Source: Tigriopus japonicus
Taxonomy: Eukaryota; Arthropoda; Copepoda; Harpacticoida; Harpacticidae
Length of the DNA stretch: 64,000 nucleotides
Assembly (NCBI GenBank): GCA_010645155.1
Contig: CM021312.1
Location: 2,136,183-2,200,182, forward strand
Direction: 5' to 3'
The notes beneath the pieces were generated by a model. It was not told the origin of the DNA and made no database searches. It saw only the letters and a program-made list of their open reading frames with translations. The first letter of the stretch is position 1, and the number at the start of each line of letters is the position of its first letter. Positions 25,801 through 35,022 of the stretch are shown here, piece by piece. Made by a program: the position numbers and the translations under genes.

Positions 25801-27970
25801 CGCAGGATTTAAGAAATTGAGACAAAAAATGTCAAAAGATGCATTTTTTTGCGAAAGAATCGAGTTACAAGTGTGTCGTTTAGCGACAAAAACTTAGTTG
25901 TGATATGTTAATGTGGTCCAGTATGCAGAAGATAATATGAAGAGTTAATGATTTAAATAGTAATTTGGAAGAAAGTAAAAAAATCGAAAAACCCGAAAAC
26001 CCCAGAAACAAAAAAACCGAAAAACCCGCCCGAAAAAAACACCCAAAATACCCGGGCATGTTTTTCTCCAATGCAACCCTGGTTATAGGTAAACCCTGTG
26101 ACAACTTGGAGTTTTTACTGAAATTTTACGTTACCACACGCCGTTGGCTTCATTGCAAACATGAAAGTACGTAAGTAGCAAGAAGAAATTGTTTAAAGAA
26201 AGCTAAGCTGATAAACCAAGTCGCAAAACTTTTTCATAACTTTTGCCCCAGGGTTTCTTGTCCTAACTTATGTACTTTTGAATTTGCAATTGAAGTCAAT
26301 GGCGTGTGGTAAAAAATTTCCGTAACAACTCAAGTTGTCACAAGGTATATAAACTCAGCTATTATGTGTTTGCAATGATTGCAAGACCTTTTTTCGTGCG
26401 ACCTTTTAACCGTGTGGCCTTTTTACTGTTTGACCTTTTTACCTTGTGACCTTGTTACCGTGACCTATTTACAGTGTGACATTTTTACTTTGACCTATTT
26501 ACCACGTGACCTTTTTACCGTGACCTTTTTACTGTGACCTATTTACCCCGTGATCTTTTTAACTATGACCGTTTTGCTTGTGACCTTTTTACCTACAATC
26601 ATCAGCGTTACCAGGTGTTTCAGGCTGCAGACCTGTGTCAATTGCTTTTCAAATGTAATTATATTGCAATTACAATTCCTTTGATCTCAATTATAACTAA
26701 ATTCAAAAAGTTCAAGTACATTTCAAATACATGAATTTTCAAACTCAACTTGAAATAATTTCATTTTAAGTGCAAAATGTGTTCAGAACAATCAACACTT
26801 TTGAATTTTGGGGGAATCAATTTACATGCTGAATAAAATTGGAAAGGTGGGGTGAAATCTGCGAAATATTTAGTCCCATAACTTACAAGGTAAGTGAAAA
26901 TGCAATTTATAATTGAAAAATATTAATTACTTTGATCTCAAATGTAATTGATTACAATTACTTCGATCTCAAATTAAATTGTTGTTTGTTTGTTGAGGAG
27001 TCAGAACGCAGCTTCGCAGCTGCGATCTGATAGAGGCTGTCCGCCATATGGGGATATTGCCGCTCCACTTGGACAAGCTAACAAGCAAGCATTAATTTTT
27101 ACCTCACCCTCGGGAATGACCCCAGGTTCGACCATTTAAGCTGTCAAGGGCCGTGACTTCTGCATATAACTTATTACCACAGGTCACTAGGACTCGGCAA
27201 GCCCAGGATCGAACCGGGGCTTGCCTAGTATTTGGCATTGAAAGACAGTTCAATGCTAAATTTTGACTCCGAAGAGTTGAGTTTGGAATGTTGTGTGTTG
27301 CATTTGAAAGACGGTTCAAATGCTAATTTTGACTCCGAAGAGTTGAGTTTGAGGGTGGCAGTCAGCCGGGATCGAACCCCAGCCATCTGCACGACAAACC
27401 GACGCAGTACGCACTACGCCATGCCTCACCCCTCAAATTTAATTGATTACAAAACCTAAAAAAGACAAAAACTGACAAAAAAGATTTTGTCATTTTTTGT
27501 AATCCACTTATCAATGCTTGACATTTTCAGTATGTAACTAGTGTAATTTAATTTTCCATCAAAGTTATTGCTTCTCTGATCCCCATACTGAGGACGTGTG
27601 AGAACATTACTGAAAAGGGCTACATAATAAAGATAAATAAATACATTGCTTCAAAAGCTGTAGAATGAGCCTTCTCAATGATCAGTGAAATTTCTACGAT
27701 TTAGGCTAATATCTTGAAATGTTTTCTATTGACACTCAAAAAGTCATAGAAACGTCCTATTTCAGTTTTGGCACATTTGGATTTTGGGGCTCGTATTTAA
27801 CCGGTGGAGAAGCGATTATGGCCAAAAATTTTTCAGCCAAACCTCAAGGGCTTTTGACGTATGCCATGAATAACATGAACCGGTGGACTTATATGCAGGA
27901 TCCATGTCTAATTAATGGGCATGTGCCCAAAGAATGCTCAAAAAATGCATCCCTATTTGGTTTGTCATGA
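16846..27970 (+). CDS. galactoside alpha-(1,2)-fucosyltransferase family GT11 (three exons)
   Basis: Join 16846-17147, 18987-19769 and 27766-27970 gives 429 aa. Donors are GTATGC (17148) and GTAATC (19770). Acceptors follow TTACTTTTAG (18986) and CTATTTCAG (27765). Both junctions are phase 2 and keep the frame. Exon 1 encodes a short cytosolic tail, a signal-anchor helix (WLIWTIFVLVVPALYLL, about residues 5-21) and a stem, as in Golgi type II enzymes. Exon 2 has the GT11 motifs: EGGRLGNKMSQY (130-141), HNRRTDY (271-277, for GDP-fucose binding), then SDDPKW and FDMAVLANANHSI. Exon 3 completes it with SFGTFGFWGSYLTGGE. The expected reaction is transfer of fucose from GDP-fucose to terminal galactose; donor class is firm, acceptor is inferred. 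Poly(A) candidate AATAAA at 28163-28168. Intron 2 is 8.0 kb of nested transposons. Confidence 0.82.
17148..18986 (+). other. fucosyltransferase intron 1
   Basis: 1839 bp, AT-rich. Positions about 18040-18230 resemble the central spacer of the palindrome at 43520-43690 (shared GTCCATTT, ATGGTCCT and ATCTGTT blocks), so a relative of that repeat may be embedded. No coding sequence. Confidence 0.55.
19870..20455 (-). pseudogene. CR1/Jockey-like LINE ORF2 3' part, segment 1
   Basis: Minus-strand peptides follow the thumb and C-terminal part of non-LTR RTs: VGKAFQTCGWIYRTFKFRD, SIVSPHLEYASPIW, KVEQVQKCFTRNITG, then after frame changes SVPTLYRALSLLNLLPISLR and a terminal RSANSTSLVDQ. It joins directly to segment 2 (21742-21890) once the foldback element between them is removed. 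Lies in intron 2 of the fucosyltransferase. Confidence 0.8.
20465..21732. mobile_element. foldback (FB-type) transposon FB-1 with 9-bp target duplication
   Basis: 1268 bp. Flanked by GCTCATCAC at 20456-20464 and 21733-21741. Ends are inverted: GGTTCCAGGATAA at the left, TTATCCTGGAACC at the right. The arms (about 20465-20695 and 21500-21732) are built from short tandem units such as GGATAACTGGGTACA and GAAAACTCGGTACAG. A second inverted pair, about 140 bp, lies inside (20699-20850 and 20930-21069). A 9-bp duplication and repeat-filled arms are the hallmarks of Drosophila FB elements, which are grouped near Mutator-like transposons. No coding frame. It interrupts a LINE inside the intron. Confidence 0.85.
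21742..21890 (-). pseudogene. CR1/Jockey-like LINE ORF2, segment 2
   Basis: Encodes ALNGMKFRTMTYGMSKLDAP and SSMRDLGVVIQDDGK on the minus strand, the stretch after the RT palm where the MRDLGV motif stands. Continuous with the fragment at 19870-20455 when FB-1 is removed. Confidence 0.75.
21900..22190 (+). repeat. probable gypsy 5' LTR end and primer-binding site
   Basis: The stretch ends CCGAGTTGTTTTAC and is followed at 22166-22179 by TGGCGACGAGGAGG. A TGG start right before a gag ATG (22204) is what a tRNA primer site looks like. The tRNA was not identified and the left LTR boundary could not be fixed. Confidence 0.45.
22204..23359 (+). pseudogene. Ty3/gypsy gag (K02A2.6-like), broken
   Basis: Begins MDPLPSHGPVPFNP, then AAFEKWISRFEMFCDHI, a capsid-type helix. 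After a frameshift near 22375-22390 it continues LLWFIGEGGLDDIESL and VIVKALRQHYQPK. About 22565-22820 is a foreign insertion ending in an A-rich tail. The frame resumes with FAERCKRQAALCGF and ends with two zinc knuckles, CLRCGSRTKHSSEQC and CSSCNKTDHLAILC. Protease and pol are missing: a LINE fragment in the opposite orientation starts at 23365. Confidence 0.75.
22568..22820 (+). repeat. insertion with A-rich tail inside gag
   Basis: The gypsy gag frame is interrupted here. The segment ends at 22780-22815 in a run made almost only of A and C (AAACAAAAAC type), as left by target-primed retrotransposition. Source element not identified. Confidence 0.4.
23365..23641 (-). pseudogene. LINE reverse transcriptase fragment
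   Basis: Minus-strand peptides include VLDFVLFQFFLLNG and NGMHEVKSGVPQGSVLGPLL, the latter being RT motif B (GVPQGSVLGP). Frame broken. Too short to assign to a clade; lies within the fucosyltransferase intron. Confidence 0.7.
23642..24192. other. intronic sequence, nothing recognised
   Basis: AT-rich, no coding potential, no repeat match noticed. Confidence 0.3.
24201..24395 (-). repeat. GGTCA minisatellite, left arm of FB-2
   Basis: About eleven imperfect units of GGTAAAAAGGTCAC, reverse complement of the arrays at 14855-15059 and 26385-26600. Confidence 0.85.
25370..26360. mobile_element. MITE with about 70-bp inverted ends, interrupted by a hAT
   Basis: Flanked by ATT (25367-25369 and 26361-26363). 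The uninterrupted copy at 14810-14830 shows a single ATT at the same place, so the insertion point is confirmed. Ends are AGCTGAGTTATATA at left and TATATAAACTCAGCT at right; with the nested hAT removed they pair for about 70 bp (CTTGTGACAACTTG, ACCACACGCC). About 293 bp without the hAT. Superfamily unassigned. Confidence 0.75.
25384..26081. mobile_element. non-autonomous hAT-like element (CAGGGTTGC ends)
   Basis: 698 bp, ends CAGGGTTGCTTGAATCCCG and CAATGCAACCCTG. Flanks GTTATATA and GTTATAGG agree at six of eight positions, fitting a decayed 8-bp hAT duplication. Both subterminal zones are rich in AAAACCCGCCCG motifs. No transposase. Single ends of the same family lie at about 42570-42599 and 55155-55217. 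Confidence 0.75.
26385..26600 (+). repeat. TGACC minisatellite, right arm of FB-2
   Basis: About twelve imperfect units of GTGACCTTTTTACC, ending CTTTTTACCTACAATC as in copy 1. Confidence 0.85.
26982..27431 (-). mobile_element. tRNA-type SINE with two tRNA-like boxes
   Basis: On the minus strand the head starts near 27431 with box A (TGGCGTAGTGCG) and box B (GGTTCGATCCCGG, plus-strand 27366-27380). The body carries two copies of an about 62-bp unit with TTTTGACTCCGAAGAGTTGA. A second box-B-like GGTTCGATCCTGG then follows, and the tail is CAAACAAACAAC. Target-site duplication: CTCAAATTAAATTG at 26968-26981 and CTCAAATTTAATTG at 27432-27445, 13 of 14 bases. Complete copy. Confidence 0.82.
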
Positions 27971-28241
27971 TCAACATCATCTGTAATCAGTTACTTAACA
28001 ATGCTGTTGTTCTGTTGAAAATATGAAAGGTAGATTCCTGTAAGAGATAATTATTTTCTGCCACAGAAAGTGGCAGAAAACTTGCCGTGATTTATTAAAT
28101 TGAGAATCGAAAAAAATAAGAAGCAAGTGTTTATCTGTTTTGTGTGGGTGTTTGTTTCTAGTAATAAATGGATGACTCAGGCCCGGTTTCGTGACAGCCT
28201 TTCTTACTCTCTAGTTGGGGCTACAGTTCTATATACACAGA

Positions 28242-28571
28242 ATGGACGGTGTAGAGCTTGTTTACTTTTCTTGGTTCCCACAACTGAATTGGATGACATC
28301 ATGTCAATTTGTTCAATTGCCTAACGTTAGATGGCGCAGCACCTTGAGAGGTTGAAAGTCAAATTGGACCGTGAAATTCTACCAAGTTTCGGCATCTATA
28401 ACTTTGAAAATGTATGTGTTTTTGCGTGAAAACCGAATGCTACTTGTTCTTTGAGATATGCGGTGTAATTTCAACTCTTCTCTTGTAAAGTGTATTATTC
28501 CAAATTTGAATAATGTCAGGTCAAGTTTTTGCGCTCCGAGATCGCGCTGCGCATTCCTGGATATTTTCTGC
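28242..28571 (+). repeat. 330-bp dispersed repeat, copy A
   Basis: Reverse complement of 35712-36042 along its whole length, with few differences by eye. No inverted ends and no tail are visible. Shared blocks include AATTGCCTAACGTTAGATGG and CTCCGAGATCGCGCTGCGCA. Confidence 0.8.
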
Positions 28572-28818
28572 TCCTAGAGTGAGGCAAGGACTCTTGAGCA
28601 AGGAAGCGACATGACATTTTGGTCCTGCCAAATTAGGCCATTGAATGCAAGTCTAGAGATTGTAGGAAACCAAAGTTCCACTAGCTAAGAAGTGTGAGGA
28701 CCAGAGTCTGGTAGTAGACTGGAATCTTTATTTAGGCTATGGTCACACTTATAATCGTTATTTAGGCTATGGTCACACTATAAATTTTTATTTTGGGCTA
28801 TGGTCACACTTATCCATA
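28572..28818. other. dispersed repeat and short tandem repeat
   Basis: 28588-28642 repeats the sequence at 6310-6365. 28720-28815 holds three copies of an about 30-bp unit with TTTAGGCTATGGTCACACT next to the Tc1 element. Confidence 0.55.
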
Positions 28819-28820
28819 TA

Positions 28821-30421
28821 CAGTCAGGAGCAAAAGTATTCGTAACCTCGAAAATTTTATTGATTTTTAAATGATACTCGATTTTTGAAAAATACATTTA
28901 AGAACCATTTTGCTCCTTAGTTATTCTTTCATCATTTAAAAGCTATGATACTTTTCTTTTTAAAAATTTACAAGATTTTGGTTAAAAAACTGCTCAGAAC
29001 ATGTTTTAGACCAAGAGCAAAAGTATTCGTAACATTTTGTCAATTGTTTATTGAATGCCCTTTTTGCTGAATTACACTTAAGAGGCGTTTTTTACAATCA
29101 TTTACAAGATTTTTACATACATCTGAAGGAATGTTAGCCCATTCTTCATAACAGATTTGCTCCAGTTCGTCAATTGTCTTTGGACGTCTTGCACGGATAC
29201 GGACTTTTAATTCTCTCCAAAGGTTTTCAATTGGATTAAGGTCCGGATTCATGGAGGGCCAGTCCAAGACCCTAATCCGATTGTCCTTCAACCATTTCTT
29301 GACCAAAATGCTGTTGTGCTTAGGGTCGTTGTCGTGCTGGAAGACAAACTGTCGACCAAGCCAAAGTTTCCGCGCTGAACTCTGGAGATTCTCAGCCAAG
29401 ATATCCCGATAGTCTTCTTTTTTCATTGTCCCATGAATTCTCACGAGGTTACCGGTGCCTTTGGCGGAAAAGGAGCCCCATAACATGATCGATCCTCCAC
29501 CGTGCTTGACCGTAGGGATGGTGTTTTTTGGATGAAACGCTTCTCCTTTACATCGCCAAATCCTTTGAACATCGTTGTGACCAAAAAGCTCAACCTTTGT
29601 CTCATCTGACCAAAGAATCCTAGACCAAAAGTCACTGGTCTTGTCAAGGTACTTCTTGGCAAATTCCAAGCAAGCCTTCAAGTGTCTATCCTTGAGCAAG
29701 GGAGTTTTCTGTGGGCGACAAGACTTCAATCCTGCTTTGTGAAGTGAGCAAGCAACAATAAACCTCGAGATGGACAATCCATTTTCACTGAGACTGTTCC
29801 GGATGTCCTTGACCGTTGTTCGAGGATTATTTGTGACCTCTCTTCCTCTCAAGTCTGGCTGACAGTTTCCTTGGACGACCGGATCTTGGGAGGTTCTCAA
29901 CCGTTCCGTTCTTTTGTGCCTTCTTCACGACGTACTGAATCGTTGAAATCGGGATGTCCAAAAGCTTCGAAATGGCTCTGTAGCCCTTGCCTCCATGATG
30001 AACACATACTATCTTCAACTTCAAGTCCTTGTCGAGCTCCTTGACCTTGGTCATGATTGGCTGACTGTGAAGCAATTGTTCAATTCCGTAAAATTTATAA
30101 GATCTAGAAAATCTTGGAAAAAGGAGACTAAATGACTTTTCTCCGGCTTTCCAGAATGTTCTACATATTTCGATCAATTTTTTCTGATGAAAAATCTGTT
30201 TATATACCTATTTTGTTAACTTTTTTGCGCGTTACGAATACTTTTGCACTATCTAAAATTTTATTTTTAATAATTAAAAGTTAGTTTCAGACATTTTTAT
30301 GTATTATTCTTAATCGGAAAAAAATATTACATTCTTACAAACTTCTTAGCATAGTATTTAATTGGATATAAAGGATTTTCTGGTTTTCTCGTCACGTTAC
30401 AAATACTTTTGCTCCTGACTG
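28821..30421 (-). mobile_element. Tc1-like transposon with IR/DR ends
   Basis: 1601 bp flanked by TA at 28819-28820 and 30422-30423. Outer inverted ends CAGTCAGGAGCAAAAGTATT are followed by (C/T)GTAAC. A second copy of AGCAAAAGTATTCGTAAC lies inside at about 29012-29034, and an inverted GTTACGAATACTTTTGC at about 30231-30247. This two-site layout per end is the IR/DR structure known from Tc1 elements such as Sleeping Beauty. Confidence 0.92.
29040..30054 (-). pseudogene. Tc1-like DD34E transposase, one frameshift
   Basis: Start at 30052-30054 (MTKVKELDKDLK). A paired-like domain comes first (GKGYRAISKLLDIPISTIQY), then a GRPRKLS hook motif. A single frameshift at about 29840-29846 shifts the frame; the rest is open to the TGA at 29040-29042. 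Catalytic residues are visible: Asp in WSDETKVELFG (29604-29606), Asp in FQHDNDPKHN (29331-29333) and Glu in PDLNPIENLW (29226-29228). The last two are separated by 34 residues, so DD34E. The glycine-rich box is VKHGGGSIMLWG. Apart from the frameshift it looks young. The encoded enzyme cuts and pastes its own element at TA. Confidence 0.9.
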
Positions 30422-30423
30422 TA

Positions 30424-30660
30424 TCTATTGCAGGGCTCCCCTCACTGGGACGCTACAAGATCACTCTAAACTTTAATTTTCATACTGTTACCCATTCTAC
30501 AAGCATAAAATACAATCTTATTGTTTATTTTATTGTTTATTGTGTAAACCACTCAAACATCACAATGATGATAAAAGAGTATAGGTTAAAAAATATATGA
30601 AATAGTAGTAAAATTAGATTGAGAGCGAAATGAGGAGCGACATTTTGGCATATCTAGTTT
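30424..30660 (-). other. 3' flank/UTR of the LINE at 30661-34680
   Basis: Minus-strand sequence after the LINE stop codon, ending in an AT-rich stretch (30520-30545, TTTATTGTTTATTG on the plus strand). The Tc1 element abuts it. The exact 3' end was not fixed. Confidence 0.4.
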
Positions 30661-33513
30661 TCAGCTAAAGAAGTGTATAAGATTCCGTTTGAATTCTTTC
30701 ATTGTTGTCGATTGTCTGAGGGTCAGTTGTAATTTGCTCCACAGACGAGTCATCCGCACAAAAAAGGAGTGATGGCGCAGGCGAGTTTTGGCCAAAGGCT
30801 CAAAAAGGGGCTCTGTTTCCAATTTACGAGTTCTCACACGGTCGTCGGGCTCCTTGCGAATGAAAAACAAAGGTGCATCCCCCAAGGGTGTTAAGATCAA
30901 TATTCGCGAGCACATCTTGAACGTAAAAACAAGATCTAGAAAAGAACGTCGGTCTTCTAATGATGGAATTGATAACTTTGATAGACGGTCTGAATAGGAG
31001 ACATTCCAGAGATTCTTCACACACTTTGTTGCCCTCCTTTGGACCTTTTCCAAACGATCGACCTCACCCCTGTTGGGTAGATTCCACACTTGGGAAGAAA
31101 ACTCCAAAAGAGGCCGAACGTACATTTTGTACAATTTGATGAAGGTATCGGGTTCTCTGGATAAGAAATGACGCTTGATCATTCCAAGAATCTTGTTTGA
31201 TTTTGACGTGATGCCAAAACAATGCCCACTGAAGGTAAGGCGTTCGTTGAAAATGACCCCAAGGTCGGCATGAGCTTGCTTCCTGCAGAGAGCAATGTTC
31301 TTAATTCTATAGTCAAAAACCGGTTCAAGGGCTTTCCGACCAACTCCCCAGACTATGCATTTAGATACGTTAAAGTCCATCTTGTTTCGAGTAGCCCAGT
31401 CACTTACAGCGTTCAGATCTCTCTGAAGGTACACCCGATCCATAGGGCTGGATATTTGACGAAATATTTTGACATCATCGGCAAATTTCATTAACATCGA
31501 CCCGTGAACTGGTTTGAGATCATTAATGAAAACTAGAAAAAGGAGGGGTCCGAGGACACTCCCTTGGGGCACACCAGAAGTCACCTCGCTCCAATCCGAA
31601 AAGTGACCATTCAACACAACTTTTTGGTATCTGTTCGTGAGCCATGATTGAATCCAATGTAGCACTTCCCCACCAATTCCAGCCCCCTGAAGTTTCTGAA
31701 CGAGAAGAAAATGATCCACTTTATCAAAAGCCTTCGCAAAATCCATAAATATGACATCAACTGGGTATCTGGCTTCAATTGAGTGGGTAAGAAAGTCATG
31801 AAACACTGTTCCACTTGAGGTGCATGACAGACCCGAACGAAAGCCATGTTGGTTGGACGACAAAAACATCACATCATCAAAATATTTGTTCACGTTTTCC
31901 TTGAGGATGCCCTCCATTATCTTGCTACAAACCGAAGTCAATGATACCGGTCTGTAATTTGAAGATTTTCTGGAGTCACCACCTTTGTGTAAAGGACAAA
32001 CGTTACCAAGTAACCATTCCTTGGTCAGGGCCCCCAATTTCAGGGACATATTAAATAAAACAGCAAGGGGAGCTGCAAGAGAAGGTGCTAACTTTTTTAG
32101 GATAAAAGCGGAAACTCCGTCTGGACCGGGTGAAGAAGAAGGTTTCAACTTGTTGAGTTTGGTTAAAACATCCGATGCATAAAACACCACTCTTGATAGC
32201 TTAGGCACACTCTGATCACAACGATTGATGACTGGAGAGCTTTTTGTTCCAATGTCATTGAAGAAAGATGAGAAGTAGTTGTTCAGTAGATTGACAACAA
32301 TGTCCACCTCTTCATGCAAAATCCCTTGCGAATCTTCGATGCCGCCAATGGTCCTGTTTCCGCGCCTTACATCACGAACATAGGCATGAAGGGAACGAAT
32401 ATTCTTTTGAGACGAAAGTGATTTTTCGAAATTCAATCTGGCCTCACGAATCCATCTCTGAACATTGCTCTTGTAGATTTTAAACTCCTCGTGATCACTT
32501 ATGTCCCGAGACTCTCGAAATTTTTGCCATAGTCGTCTTTTTTTGCGAATTTTTCTTCTAATATCGTCTGTCAGCCATTCTGGTGTCTTTTTGTCCCGAC
32601 GTGGCCGCAATGGCACAAATTTAGACATTCCTTTTTCAACTTGATGTTGAAAAAACTCCCAAGCTTCCTGAATGCTAGATGAAGCGGTTAGCTCATCAAT
32701 CCAAGCAATGGCATCAAGAAAAGTTTTAAATGATTCATAATCACCTTTTGCGTAAATTGGCACCATTTCGACCGATTTCACGTACGTCACACAAGCAGAA
32801 AATTTACATACCACGGCAAAATGGTCGTTAACTGAGAGGTCCTCCCTAACCTGCACATATGAAAGCATTTCAGGGTAGGATGTAAGCACCAAATCCAAGA
32901 TGTTCCCTCCAATATGGGTTGGTTCACAAACAAACTGGTACAAAAAGCCATTTTCAAGAGCATCGATCAATGCGAAATCGTCTATAGTTCTCCCATGAAG
33001 CGTTCTCCAATCGATTCCTGGGTGGTTGAAGTCTCCGAAGAAAAGCTAATGAGACCCAGATGAGGCCAAGAGCTGGTTCAGTGAAGCACGTTCATCTACA
33101 CTAGCATTTGGGGACAAATACGAACAAAACACATCAGTGTCTCCAACTCGGACACCGCAAGTCCCTGGTTCGTCCCTAATAATTTCGCAAAACGGCAGGT
33201 CCCGACGAACGAGAATAATGACCCCTCCGCCACGACCATTTAACGTATTGAGCCTGTCCTTTCGAGATCCCAAAACGTATTGGGGTAATGTAAGTTCGGA
33301 CGAATCAATCCCGGTATGAAGCCACGTTTCACTGATAAGTACGATTGCGGGAGATTCCATCGAAATCATGGTCTTAACTTCGGCCAACTTGTTTACCACA
33401 CTACGGGCATTGAAATATAATGTTGTGATTGCTAATTCAGTCATTGATAATGTCATAAAAGGTTTAGGGCCGTAAACCAAGATAATCAGGCAGTTCCAAC
33501 TGGTTGATCCCAA
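30661..33513 (-). pseudogene. non-LTR retrotransposon ORF2 (endonuclease-RT), one nonsense codon
   Basis: One frame of about 950 codons with a single TAG at 33046-33048. N-terminal apurinic-like endonuclease: LYFNARSVVNKL, ISETWL (metal-binding Glu), then after the stop FFGDFNHPGIDW, and NDHFAVV near the domain end. Reverse transcriptase: NYRPVSLTSVCSKIMEGIL, NQHGFRSGLSC, FMDFAKAFDKVDH, SGVPQGSVLGPLLFL, and KFADDVKIF with the catalytic FADD. The C-terminal thumb has RPLLEFSSQVWNL. No RNase H domain, which fits CR1/Jockey-like clades. The protein nicks DNA and copies its RNA at the cut. Nearly full length. Confidence 0.92.
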
Positions 33514-34680
33514 TGCCTAGTCATGAGATGAGGCGATTGAGATTTTGAATACCGAGTTGTCATTTGATGATGTTTTCCTTTCTTTTTGTTTTCCTGGCTG
33601 TCTTTGGTAAAAGGAGAGGTCTGAGTTTCCGGATTTTTCCGCTTTGAACGACCCCGGTGTTGACTTTCACCTTCCACGTCGGGTTCATTTTGATCCGGCT
33701 TCCGTTGATTAGCTTGAAGAGAAATTATTGGGTCCGTCAGAGGGGGATAAACATGATTGTCTCTGTTGGTATTTTGATCAATGACCTGCGTGGCTTCATC
33801 CACTCCAACTGCAATCTCAACTGGCGGCGATGTCTCTTGGGGTTCAGTAACGGTTACATTTAATGGACAGGCTGATTTTATGGTTTTTTTTTTTTGTTGT
33901 TTGTTGTTTATTTGGGGGTCCTCATAATAATAATAAAAGAAAAGAAAAAAAGCTGACAATAAATAAATGGTTATTTGTTAAGAGGTAGTCCCCGGGTCTC
34001 GTCCTTAAGCCATTTGGCTTGTGACCTTCTTTTCGGCAGGAAAAACATTTCGGTACCTGGTCTCTATGATAGATTCGGACCTTTTTTGTGCCAATGGTTA
34101 CGAAATCAGGGATCTGGCCACGAGTTAAAATTAGCACTCGTCTATGGCCATTTGTTAAGCCACTAAGACGAGGATCACGATTTTTCCCGAATACTTCCCT
34201 CTCCATATTAGAGACGACCTCAGAGAAAGTGCCAATGCTTTGACACAGTTCTTCGTCCGTTATCCATCTCGGAACGTTAAAAAAACGCATCGCTGAGGCC
34301 CTTTCGCCAACTCGAATAGAGCAAGACCACCTGCGTTGATTCACAACTCTTTCAAAATCCAGCCCATTCTGGAATCTTTCTTCGACCTTAATCGGACGCA
34401 CAGTTTCAACCTTCAGAGAACGTTGAATGCCACTCCCCGACCCCAAAAATCCCGTAATCTCAGACTTTTGGAATCGGAGTTCAAGATAAACGAAATCTGC
34501 GATAACCAAGTCGGAAATGGGAGCACTGTCGTCATCAAGACATTTGAAGTCCAAGGTAATGGATAAACGATCATCCTCTGCTTTTCTTGCATCTAATGTT
34601 TTTGTTTTTTCGGTTGGGCTGCCGCAGCTTGCTTCCATGGCGTATGTTCTGCCGTTTGTTGAGGGAGGAGACCGAATCAT
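33486..34680 (-). pseudogene. non-LTR retrotransposon ORF1 (nucleic-acid-binding), frameshifted
   Basis: Two frames. The first (34680 to 33922) has SAMRFFNVPRWITDEEL, RRVLILTRGQIPDFV, and a zinc knuckle start CFSCRKEGHKPNG in which the final Cys is lost. A frameshift in the A/T-rich run around 33880-33990 leads into a second, hydrophilic frame (33959 to 33486) with RGRSKRKNPETQTSPF and KKKGKHHQ. It slightly overlaps the start of ORF2. ORF1 proteins coat the element RNA. Confidence 0.72.
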
Positions 34681-35022
34681 TTTGGCCTTTTGCGGCCCTC
34701 AGGCCTACACCTGAGGCTAAATAAGGACTCCACTAAGATAACATTTTGTATTTAAAAATGTATTTGACCTTAGTTTTGCTATATTTTTACCAAAAAAGTC
34801 ATGCCCAATGTTCTGTCAAGATAAAGAAGAACCAGGCAGCATTCAGAACGAAAGAAGAACGCTTTACTCTACTAAGTGTCATGTGAAAAAAATGAGAACG
34901 CAGTCGTTAATTACCATGACCAGAGTTTTGGGATACAAGATACAACACCTCCGTTGCAAGTTTTCAAGATCATGGGAGGTGAAAACGGGTATTCAATGAG
35001 TTTTGAAACAATATGGGAAAAA
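34681..35022. other. LINE 5' side and unrecognised sequence
   Basis: Upstream (minus-strand) leader of the LINE, then AT-rich sequence with no coding region. Confidence 0.35.

Larger units (their letters stand above)
24201..26600. mobile_element. foldback-like element FB-2 with minisatellite arms
   Basis: Flanked by ATCAGCGT at 24193-24200 and 26601-26608. Left arm 24201-24395 and right arm about 26385-26600 are the same TGACC/GGTCA minisatellite in opposite orientation; both ends share GGTAAA(A/T)AGGTCAC. The interior (24435-25369) matches copy 1 at 13060-14830 and includes a minus-strand mariner C-terminal remnant at about 24605-24745. A MITE (25370-26360) holding a hAT (25384-26081) has landed in it. 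About 1.4 kb without the nested insertions. Confidence 0.75.
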
